A stretch of DNA of 64,000 nt from Poriferisodalis sp965198245 (GTDB lineage Bacteria; Actinomycetota; Acidimicrobiia; Acidimicrobiales; Poriferisodalaceae). Location: NCBI RefSeq assembly GCF_965198245.1, contig NZ_OZ240249.1:2604001-2668000 (forward strand). Direction: 5' to 3'. Of this stretch, positions 1 to 8,500 are shown in pieces (position 1 is the first letter of the stretch; every line of letters begins with the position of its first letter). The position numbers and the translations under genes were made by a program. The notes beneath the pieces were generated by a model. The model was not told where the DNA came from and did not search any database. It was given only the letters and a program-made list of their open reading frames with translations.

Positions 1-867
1 CACCAGCCACACGATGAGCACTGCGGTGAACAGGCTCAGCCCACCCGAGTTGAGCCACTGCGCCCAGCCTCCGAAGCTCGACCACGTGCGCCAGGCCAAG
101 AAGGCGCTGGCAGCTGTGGTGACGAACACCCCGGCAAGGCCGACGGCCGCCGACACTTCCCCGAATTGGCGGGACATCAGGCTGAAGGGCAGCATCAGCG
201 CGAGCATCACCCACGTCACGCCCAGCACGAGAGTGACCGCAGCCATCAGAAGCGCTACAGCCAGTGCCGGGAAGCCGATGACCGCAGCGGGAACCTGCGT
301 CCAACCCAGTAATCCCTCCGCGGCCCGCTCCTCGACGGCCTCGGACACGATCCACAGCACAAACGCCACACACAACGCCAGGCCCACAATGCGCAGCAGT
401 GTCGCGGCACGCCGCAACAGGCTCCCCAGCAGGCCGCCCATGCGCTCCTGCCACAATGCCATGGCAGTTCGCTTCGTCGCGTTGTCCCATGCGATGAACA
501 ACGGCTCGGCCACGATGTCGCGCACCGTGCGCCGTGGATTCAGCGAGGAGATCGGGTCTTGGTAGATCATTTGCAGCCGCGGCCGCACCTGCCGCATCGC
601 TTCGTCGTCAAGAGCAGTCAGCTCTCGGCCAGTGAGCTGCACTGAACCCGAATTGGGCCGCGGCAGCTGCAGAATCGCCCGTCCCGTCGTGCTCTTGCCG
701 CAGCCAGACTCGCCGACGAGCCCCAATGTCTCGCCTTCGAGCAGGTCGAGCGACACGCCCGACACTGCGTGGACCGTGCGGCCGCCCGCTGCTGGGAACT
801 CCACGAACATATCCCGCGCACTCAGGATCGTTCCGGAGCGCAGGTGGGCGTTGCCGCTGCCTGCCAC
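1..867 (-). CDS. Peptide/solute ABC transporter ATPase (OppD/F-like) with membrane-spanning insert, partial
   Basis: This is the ATP-binding subunit of a peptide-type ABC importer. I start it at GTG 867; it stays open for 289 residues to the window edge, so the C-terminus is missing. Walker A (GESGCGKST) lies at about residues 52-60 and the Q-loop with the OppD/F hallmark (YQDP, SLNPR) at about 102-112. After the conserved AEPL at about 120-123 the family similarity stops. Instead of the helical region and LSGGQ signature there follow at least 160 residues with roughly four hydrophobic segments (for example around VGLALCVAFVLWIV and AVALLMAAVTLVLGV). The signature, Walker B and H-loop must lie beyond the edge or be absent. 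It is the last visible gene of the importer operon, 55 bp after the second permease. The ATPase identity is firm; the role of the insert is unknown. Confidence 0.8.
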   Translation of the reverse strand, partial: MAGSGNAHLRSGTILSARDMFVEFPAAGGRTVHAVSGVSLDLLEGETLGLVGESGCGKSTTGRAILQLPRPNSGSVQLTGRELTALDDEAMRQVRPRLQMIYQDPISSLNPRRTVRDIVAEPLFIAWDNATKRTAMALWQERMGGLLGSLLRRAATLLRIVGLALCVAFVLWIVSEAVEERAAEGLLGWTQVPAAVIGFPALAVALLMAAVTLVLGVTWVMLALMLPFSLMSRQFGEVSAAVGLAGVFVTTAASAFLAWRTWSSFGGWAQWLNSGGLSLFTAVLIVWLV

Positions 868-922
868 TACCGAACTCCCCCAGCGGGAACCATCACAAGA
901 CCGTGTCGACGAGTGCTGTGAG

Positions 923-1774
923 TCACAGCACCGACTCCCGCGGCTCGAAGTACTGCTGCAGCTTGTCGCCCACGAAGTTCAACGCCAACACGGTCACGAA
1001 CATGATGATCGCGGGCATCAAGCTGATGTGCGCAGCGACGTCGAGGTTCGTCCTGCCTTTGTTGATCATGTCGCCCCACGTCGGCGTAGGCGGCGGGACA
1101 CTCAGGCCCAAGAATGCCGCAGACCCCTCCACCACGATAAGCCCAGCCATGATGATCAGCGAGTAGCTGACGAGCGATGGCGCCACATTCGGCAGCACCT
1201 CGCGGAACAGAACCCTGCCGTCTCGAGCTCCGAGCGTTCGGGCTGCGAGCACGAAGTCCTGCCCGGCCCACGACAGAGTGGCAGCGCGCACCACCCGGGC
1301 TATCGGGGCGATCGCCAGCAGCACGAACGTGAAGATCAAGATGAAGATGCGGCGTCGGGCCTCGGAGTCCAAGAACAGGATCAACGCCAGGAACAGGATC
1401 AGTGGCGGGATCACGAGGGAGGCATTCAGCGTGGCGGTCAGCCAGCGGTCGACCCGCCCGCCGTAGTACCCCGAGACCATGCCTAAGAGACCGCCGATCG
1501 CCAGCGCCAGCAGGGTGCCGACCGTCGAGATCACCAAGCTCACCTGCGCCCCGTAGATCACCCGGCTGAACACGTCGCGGCCCACACCGTCGTTGCCAAA
1601 CCAGTGCGACAGGCTGGGACCGTTCTTGGACGTGCCGGCAAACGTCTGGGTGGGATCCTTGATGGGCAGGACATCGGCAAATATGGCGGCGAGCCCAAGC
1701 ACGACCAGGTAGACCACGGCCAGCCAGAAGAAGAATCCGAGCCGCTTATGCACGGGCGCCGACCTCCCTGCCAC
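923..1774 (-). CDS. ABC transporter permease, DppC/OppC family
   Basis: Inner-membrane permease of a dipeptide/oligopeptide-type importer, 283 residues, close to the family norm. The first membrane segment is at about residues 12-34, followed by the periplasmic OppC-like N-terminal stretch and five further helices. The conserved permease loop sequence (ARTLGARDGRVLFREVLPN) sits at about 175-195 and is the coupling region for the ATPase. The start overlaps the end of the preceding permease gene by 29 bp, typical of tightly coupled dppB-dppC pairs. Substrate cannot be read from the sequence; peptides, nickel or glycosides are all possible. Confidence 0.93.
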   Translation of the reverse strand: MAGRSAPVHKRLGFFFWLAVVYLVVLGLAAIFADVLPIKDPTQTFAGTSKNGPSLSHWFGNDGVGRDVFSRVIYGAQVSLVISTVGTLLALAIGGLLGMVSGYYGGRVDRWLTATLNASLVIPPLILFLALILFLDSEARRRIFILIFTFVLLAIAPIARVVRAATLSWAGQDFVLAARTLGARDGRVLFREVLPNVAPSLVSYSLIIMAGLIVVEGSAAFLGLSVPPPTPTWGDMINKGRTNLDVAAHISLMPAIIMFVTVLALNFVGDKLQQYFEPRESVL

Positions 1775-2885
1775 GCAGCCGCGGATCGAGCGCCAAGTAG
1801 AGGAAGTCGGACATGGTGAGCACGATGATGTACAGCGTCGAGATCACCAGTACCCCGCCCTGCACAGCGATGAAGTCGCGCTGCGTCACGCCCAGGAAGA
1901 TGTAAGCGCCCACGCCCGGGATCGTGAAGATGAACTCGACGATCAGTGCGCCGCCAATCAGCAGGCCCATCGTCAGCCCGACCACGGTCAGCAGGGTGAA
2001 GCTCGACGGCCGCAGCGCATGCCGCCACAAGATCCGCCTGGTCGGCAGCCCCTTGCTTCGGGCCAGATCGATGAACGGCAGACGCAGCGTGCCGATCATG
2101 TCTGAGCGCAGCAACCGCATGAAGACCGCAGCCTGTCCCATCGCCAGCGACAACGAGGGCAACAGCATGTGCTTGAAGTGCAGCACGACGTTGTCGCCCA
2201 ACGGTACGTAACGCGCCGCGGGCAGGGCGTGGAACCCGATCTCGTTGCCGAGCACACTGAGCCCGCCGATTGCCAAGAACAGCACGAGCAGAACCGCGAG
2301 CACGTAATTCGGCGTGGCCAGGAATCCCAGCATCACGTTGTTGATCGCACGATCCGAGGCTGAGCCCTGTCGGTACCCCGCCCAGACGCCGAGCGGCAGC
2401 GCCACTGCGAGCGAGATGACCACCGAGTAGGCCATCACCTGCAACGTCGGTGTCATGGATCGTGAGATGCCGTCAGCGATGTCCTCGCGCAGCACGATCG
2501 AGCTCCCCAAGTCGCCGAGCACCACACCGCCGAGCCAGTTGCCGTACCGGCTGAAGAAGGGCTCGTCCAAGCCCAACTCGGTACGGACGATCTCGATCTG
2601 GTCGGGCGTCGCGGCGGGCCCCAAGATGTTGATCGCCGGATCGCCGGGCAGGCTCGCCATGAGCGCGAACACCACGAACGAGACCCCGACCAGGATCGGT
2701 ATCACGCTCACGATCCGACGGAGCGCATAGCGCCCGTCAGCGATTACCGCGCCCGCCGTGCCGATCGCCACGAGCACGCCGAACGTCCAGCTGAACGGGG
2801 GTCGAAAGAACCACGCCCAAGCGACCGTGGCGATCAAAGCGACGGTGACGATGCGCCCGAGTTGGTCGCGGGCGAGTTGCTTCAT
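1746..2885 (-). CDS. ABC transporter permease, DppB/OppB family
   Basis: First permease of the importer, 379 residues from ATG 2885. I chose this start because GGAG lies 7 nt upstream; an open frame extends further but has no supporting site. Besides the usual OppB core (first helix SVIPILVGVSFVVFALM, then a periplasmic domain and five helices) it has about 60 extra N-terminal residues with two additional hydrophobic segments, so it is longer than the roughly 310-residue norm. The C-terminal half carries the conserved ARSKGLPTRRILWRHALRP loop that contacts the ATPase. It lies 161 bp downstream of the binding-protein gene. Confidence 0.92.
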   Translation of the reverse strand: MKQLARDQLGRIVTVALIATVAWAWFFRPPFSWTFGVLVAIGTAGAVIADGRYALRRIVSVIPILVGVSFVVFALMASLPGDPAINILGPAATPDQIEIVRTELGLDEPFFSRYGNWLGGVVLGDLGSSIVLREDIADGISRSMTPTLQVMAYSVVISLAVALPLGVWAGYRQGSASDRAINNVMLGFLATPNYVLAVLLVLFLAIGGLSVLGNEIGFHALPAARYVPLGDNVVLHFKHMLLPSLSLAMGQAAVFMRLLRSDMIGTLRLPFIDLARSKGLPTRRILWRHALRPSSFTLLTVVGLTMGLLIGGALIVEFIFTIPGVGAYIFLGVTQRDFIAVQGGVLVISTLYIIVLTMSDFLYLALDPRLRGREVGARA

Positions 2886-3046
2886 CCGCTCACTCCGGTG
2901 GTCCAGGCAACGCTCAGAGTCATGCTCAACCCTGACAGTCGCCGTCGCTCCCACCGCAGGCAACGGCAATCAGCGCAAACGCCGCTGCAGTTGCTACAGA
3001 CCGCGCCCGTGCCAATTGCCGTCCCCCGTGCCGTCCTGGTGGGAGC

Positions 3047-5083
3047 TCAGCCTTGACAATTGCCCTCTGTGCACCAGATCTGTGTCAGATGGTGCTTGCC
3101 CGAGATGACCGGGAAGGCATTCTCCGCGTTGTCGGGAATGGGCAGGTCTGTGATGTTCTGCACCCGCGGGTTGGCGATGATGCCCCACAGTGTCCAGTAG
3201 GTCCACAGGTTCCAGACATTGCGTCCGAACGCCCGGTTGACCTCCTCGGCAGCAGCCTGCCGGGCAGCAGGGTCGGGGTTGTGGCGGATGACCTGGTACG
3301 CAGCGTCGATTGCGGGATCCTGGAAACGCCCGAAGTTCAGCGCCAGCTCGGGCACGGAAGGATCGATCGGGCTCGCCGTCGCGGAACTCCACCAGTACCA
3401 CTGCTCGGACGGATCCACGCCGCCGTGGTTGCGCCATCCCTGCATCTGGAAGATCCCGACCAGCGCCAGGTTGATGTACTGGCCCTGCTCGATGGGCTGG
3501 ATCGACACGGCCAGCTCGTCGCCGAAGGCGTCCGTCCACATCGACACGACGAGTTCGTTCGATTCGACGTTGAACGCGTCGTTGGTGGTGTTGAACGAGA
3601 ACGCCACCGGATTCTGACCGCTGTCGGTCTTGCACTGCTCAAATTCCGCTGCAGCGGCCTCGAGGTCGTAGGACGGATAGCCCGAGTCCTCGAGGTGTCC
3701 GACGCTGCCGGGCGGGAACGGGCCGTTCGCCACCTGCACCAAGCCTTGGTGCCGCTCATTGGCGAAGCGGTCGCCGTCAAAGGCGTGGGCGAGCGCCTTG
3801 CGGCAGCTCAGATGCACCAGCGGGTTGGGTTGATCACCGAGTTGGAGCCCCAGCGGATCCATCGCGATCGGCTCAGCAGCGCCACGCACGAACGCCAGCA
3901 CCGGATTCACACCCGCGGCCACGTTGACGAGCATGTGGCTGGTCTCGCCGTAGTCGTTGGCCTGCAGCAGCACGAAGTCCTCGCCTTCGTACTTGGAGAT
4001 CTCATCGGCGTTGGCCGTGTGGATGATGTCGAACTGACCAGCTTTGAGACCATTCGAGCGACCCTGGATGTCCACGGCGACCACAAACTCGATCTCGTCG
4101 AGGTACGGCAGGTTCTCACCGGTGATGCCGTTTTCGCCTCGCCAGTAATCCGGGTTGCGCTCGGCGATGAAGCTGTTGCCGTTGCCGGGGGTGTAGCTCA
4201 CGAACTTGAAGGCGCCCAGCCCGACCGGGGCGGAGGGATCGCCGGTGGCTTCTTCTCGCAACGCTTCGCGCATCTCCTGGGGCAGCGGCGATGCCGGTGA
4301 CACATACAACGGGTTGTTCGGCAGTGTGTGCAACCACGCCTGGCTGAACATCTGGCCGCACGTTTCGGCCCGCCCTGCGGGGCCGAGGCCGGCTGCGAGC
4401 GGCTGTCCGGGACTGGCGGTGACCGTGACCGTCTGGCCCTCGCCGGTGACGTCGGCAATGCCCAGGAACGCCGGCCCCGTCAGCTGGCTCAGGCGGCACA
4501 GATTGATGTTGTAGGCCACGGCCTCGCCCGTCAGCGGCGTCCCGTCATGGAACTTGACGCCGTCGCGGATCGTCATCGTCCACACCATGTAGTCGTCGCT
4601 GTGCGACTCGGATTCCACGAGGTACGGCACGATCTCGCCGTCGCTGTCGGTGACATACAGCGAGTCGGTAATGGACCGGAAGATCATCCGGCAGCTGATC
4701 GCGCACGACGATGCGTAGTGCACGAACGGATTGGCCGTATCGGCCTCGATGCCGTAGACGAGCCTGCCACCGTAGGTAGGACCGCTCTCCGCCTCGCGAA
4801 TGTCTTCGCCGGTGGCCTCGCCAGCCTCACGGGCTTCCACTACCTCTTCTTGCGCCTCATCGGGGGTGGTCTCGGGCGCAGCCTCAACGGCTTCGGTTGT
4901 CTCGGGCTGCTCGCTCGGGCCTTCACCTGTTTCGTCATCGCCGCCGCCGCCGCATGCAACTGCGATCAGCGCGAATGCCGCAACGATGACCCCGATCCGC
5001 CAGCCGAGCGGCCGCCGGGAAAGAGACTTGCGTCGCTCACTCGTGAGTTTCTCGGCGTCGCGCCGCGCTTCCCCTGTATGCAT
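3047..5083 (-). CDS. Extracellular solute-binding lipoprotein, family 5
   Basis: Substrate-binding lipoprotein that delivers ligand to the two permeases downstream, 678 residues. The basic N-terminus is followed by a hydrophobic helix and a lipobox ending in C44 (ALIAVAC), so it should be anchored to the outer face of the cytoplasmic membrane. An acidic glycine/threonine/glutamate-rich linker runs to about residue 100; the SBP family 5 fold follows (GGRLVYGIEADTANPF and onward). I prefer the ATG at 5083 over the one at 5092, because GGAGG ends 1 nt before the upstream ATG but about 10 nt before this one. At about 680 residues it is longer than many relatives (500-600), largely from the linker. 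Ligand unknown. Confidence 0.92.
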   Translation of the reverse strand: MHTGEARRDAEKLTSERRKSLSRRPLGWRIGVIVAAFALIAVACGGGGDDETGEGPSEQPETTEAVEAAPETTPDEAQEEVVEAREAGEATGEDIREAESGPTYGGRLVYGIEADTANPFVHYASSCAISCRMIFRSITDSLYVTDSDGEIVPYLVESESHSDDYMVWTMTIRDGVKFHDGTPLTGEAVAYNINLCRLSQLTGPAFLGIADVTGEGQTVTVTASPGQPLAAGLGPAGRAETCGQMFSQAWLHTLPNNPLYVSPASPLPQEMREALREEATGDPSAPVGLGAFKFVSYTPGNGNSFIAERNPDYWRGENGITGENLPYLDEIEFVVAVDIQGRSNGLKAGQFDIIHTANADEISKYEGEDFVLLQANDYGETSHMLVNVAAGVNPVLAFVRGAAEPIAMDPLGLQLGDQPNPLVHLSCRKALAHAFDGDRFANERHQGLVQVANGPFPPGSVGHLEDSGYPSYDLEAAAAEFEQCKTDSGQNPVAFSFNTTNDAFNVESNELVVSMWTDAFGDELAVSIQPIEQGQYINLALVGIFQMQGWRNHGGVDPSEQWYWWSSATASPIDPSVPELALNFGRFQDPAIDAAYQVIRHNPDPAARQAAAEEVNRAFGRNVWNLWTYWTLWGIIANPRVQNITDLPIPDNAENAFPVISGKHHLTQIWCTEGNCQG

Positions 5084-5198
5084 CGTGGACATTCCTCCCT
5101 CACGGCGCCGCCGCGGCGCTCTGCGCGCAAACTACTAGCCCCTGAGCACACCACTGACCTATCCCCAGATCGGCGCTTGGGCCCGGTACCGTGCTGCC

Positions 5199-5271
5199 GG
5201 GCCGGTAGCTCAGTGGTCAGAGCAGGCGACTCATAATCGCTGGGTCGTGGGTTCGATCCCCACCCGGCCCA
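5199..5271 (+). tRNA. tRNA-Met (CAT), elongator type
   Basis: A 73-nt cloverleaf. The acceptor GGGCCGG pairs with CCGGCCC, the D arm is GCTC/GAGC, the anticodon loop is CTCATAA with anticodon CAT, and the TΨC arm is GTGGG-TTCGATC-CCCAC. The first pair is G-C, not the C-A mismatch of an initiator, so it is elongator Met, or a tRNA-Ile read after lysidine modification. CCA is not encoded. Confidence 0.95.
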
Positions 5272-5367
5272 CTTGCCGTCGGCGTGCCCAGCCGACCGCG
5301 CCGTCAGCAGCGCAAGACAACTCAGTATCGTTGCGCCGCACGTTCGGGAAGGAATCGACCCGTTCGG

Positions 5368-5440
5368 TCCGGGGTAGCTCAGTTGGCAGAGCAGCGGACT
5401 GTTAATCCGTTTGTCGTGGGTTCGAGCCCCACCCCCGGAG
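5368..5440 (+). tRNA. tRNA-Asn (GTT)
   Basis: A 73-nt cloverleaf. The acceptor TCCGGGG pairs with CCCCGGA, the D arm is GCTC/GAGC, the anticodon stem GGACT-loop-TCCGT region presents GTT, and the TΨC arm is GTGGG-TTCGAGC-CCCAC. CCA is not encoded. It lies 96 nt after tRNA-Met on the same strand, probably in one transcript. Confidence 0.96.
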
Positions 5441-5555
5441 CACCCCGTGGCGCTCAGGCCGCTCAGATCACATCATCAGCCCTGGGAATCCTCAGCCCCC
5501 AGCCAGCAGACCCCCGCTGGGTTGACGGCAAGGCGTTCGGCGGCTTCCAAGACAA

Positions 5556-8500
5556 CTAGTCGCCGGGCTCGAAGACGAGTTCAGGCACTACGACTTCCCA
5601 TTCGTCGCACTTCAGCTCCTGCCGGTATTCGGCGTCGGAATACTCAGCGCGCCACTTCGCAACGGCTGAGACCCGGGCCTCGACACAGTGCGTGTCGCTC
5701 GGTGCTTCGAAGCTGCTGGCCAGCGTCCCGACCTGCACGCCGTTGCCGTCGAGCAGTTGCCACCTCTCTTGGTGGTGTCGCACCTCGAGACGGTCCCCCG
5801 GCGACAGAGCCGCGATGCTGCGATGCACACGATCATCCGCGGGCATACGACCGGTGAAGCTGAGATACACGTCCTTCAGCGTCAGGCTGCGATATCGGCG
5901 TGCCATCGCGGGCGTCGGCGGCGGCAGGGCTACCGGCGAGCGCCACACCACGGATGACTTGGGTTCGAGCGCATCGTGGTACCCGTGCTGGCCGCGTAGG
6001 CGGCACAGCGTCAGCGTCTGCTTGGCTCGGGTCATGGCCACGTAGTACAGGCGCCGCGGTGCGTCGATGTCTTCATCGCGGCTGCGTCGGGCCCACCCGC
6101 CGTCGAGCACCACGACGTGATCGAACTCCAGCCCTTTGGCTCGATGCGCCGTCAGCAGCAGAAGCCCTCGCTGTCGGCGCCGCGTATCCCGACACCACTC
6201 CGCCAGCCACTCAATGAACGACACCGCAGGCACTTCGGCACCGCCGGTCTCAATTGCGTGCTCCTGCACTGCTTCTCTCAGCAGGTCGATCCACGGCCCG
6301 CCCCGCTGGCTGGCGATCCATCGGCGAAGTTCGCCGTTTCCCAGCAGATCTCGACGCTGTCGAAGCGCCCGCACCAGAGCTTGGGTCTCACGCAGATGCC
6401 ACAGGCTCACGTCGCCCTCGTTGGCGAGCTGCACCGGGATGCCCGCCTGCTCGCAGATGCTCCGAACCGGCTCGAGGTGGCTCCACTCGCGGGCGACAAC
6501 GGCGCAGCGCGCCCAGTCCCAACTCGGCACAAGACCCGCCAGCCGCCTCAGCTCAACCATCGCGGCCTGTGCCTGGGTGACCGAGTCTTCACTCGGGTGA
6601 AGTACCTGCACCTTGCCCTTCGCGATCGGGTCGAGCGTTTCCCACTCGCCACCGAGCGGGTTTCCCCGACGTGCCCGGTTGATGCGGATCGCCTGGCTGG
6701 CCTTCATCCTCGTAGTCGCCGGTGCGATGACTGCGTTGGAGGCGTCAATGATGTGGCCGCTGGATCGGTAGTTGTCCAGCAAGTACTCGGTCCTGGCGCT
6801 GTAGTCCTCCTCGAAACGCCGGATGAATTCAGGTGAGGTTCCGTTGAACGCGTAGATGTTCTGGTCGTCATCGCCCACGGCAAACAGGGTCAGACGGGTG
6901 TCGGCGTCGGGAGCCGTTCGTCCGGCCAGTGCCGCGATCAGCTCGTATTCGTCGACGCCGATGTCCTGGTACTCGTCGACGAGGATCCACCGGAAACCAG
7001 CCAGCAGACGCACCCGAGAGTCCTCCGCCTCTTCGGGCTCGAGCTCGTCGCCTCGCAACAGCGCGATGGCCTTGCCCATCACCTCGCCCAGAAGCTCGTC
7101 GAAGCTCTTGTTGCTGGACTGCGCTGCGGCACCCGAGAAGCTGGCGCCGACCAGCCGCATGGCCAGGGCGTGGCATGTCAGCACCATCACGCCGTTGGCA
7201 TCGTCACCGATCAGCTCACGCAGGCGCCGACGGATGTCCGCCGCGGCATGCCGGTTGTAGGCAAGCGCCAAGATGCCTCGCGGGTTCTGGCGTTTCGCAC
7301 GAACCAGGTACGCGATGCGATGCACCAGCACCCTCGTCTTGCCCGAGCCGGGACCGGCGAGCACCAGCACGTTCGTGGCCTCGCGGTTGTCTGCCACGAG
7401 CCCCCGCTGGCGGGGATTGGACAGGCTCTCCACAATCGCCTGCCACGAATCGGGAGTCGTTTCCCGGTCGATCTCGGCACGCCGACCAGACAGCCAGCGG
7501 CGTACGAATTCGTCGTCCCCGAAGGTGAAGTAGTCGAGCGCGAGGCGCACTGCGTCAGCCATGCGGTCAAGGCCTTGCTCGGCGTAGGTGGCCATCACAT
7601 GGATCTGGCGGACGGTCCTGCCGTAGTGGTGCTCCAGCTCAGCGAAGTCCGTCTGGCGGAACCCGCGTGACTCGCGTTCGAGAGTGATGGTCATCGCCGA
7701 GCGGAACACCGTCAGGCCCCGGTTGAGCCTGATGACCTCCTGCTCGTGCAGCCACAGCAATGCCCGCTCCATGAGCTTGCGTTCGGCGTCGGGGGTACCG
7801 ACGCGCAGGCTGGGGTCGGCTTCGAGTGCTGCGTCGACGGCGCGTTGCAGCTTGCCCAGCGTCGTCTCTACGAGCAGATCGTTGCCTCGGCTCCCGGTGG
7901 GCAATTCCTCGAGGAGATGGCTCAGCAGCGTCCCGGCTGCCTTACGGCGACGCTCGGCCATGGCCACCAACCGGTCCCAGCTTCGCCTGAGCGTCACCGA
8001 CACGGTCTCGGCCCCGTGCTTTCTCAGCGCGACGCTGCCGCCTGACCCTCCGGGGCCGATCCCGTCTCGGGCGAATCCTTGCAGTGTGCGGGTCACGTGC
8101 TCGGGCCGTGCGTCGGTGAGCCCGGCATCTTGGAGGAGTTGGGCGGCTATGCGCAGATTCAGCGGCGCCGAATCGCCGACGTCCATGTCGGGAGCCGACT
8201 CCCGCATCTGGTCGATGAGTAGCTGCTCCATGTCGGCGGCCTCGGTGAGACGGCTGCGGGAGGTTCGACGCACCCCGACATGGACATATGCGGTGACCAC
8301 AGTGTCGTTGGTCGCCAGACCGACCCGTTCGAGGTTGTGGAGCGCGGCTGACACCTGATCGGGACCGAGCCCAGAAGTCGCCATCAGCATGTCGGTGGAG
8401 ATGCCCTCGTCGGGGTCTGCGTCGATCAGCCTTCCCACGACCGACAAGAGCGCACGCCGGTAGACAGGATCGAGATTCGCTCCGGCGAGCTTCTTCTCGG

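Noticed and set aside
14..565. Plus-strand frame opposite the ABC ATPase
   Set aside because: Its reverse complement is a continuous ATPase frame with clear Walker A and Q-loop, so the plus frame is a shadow.
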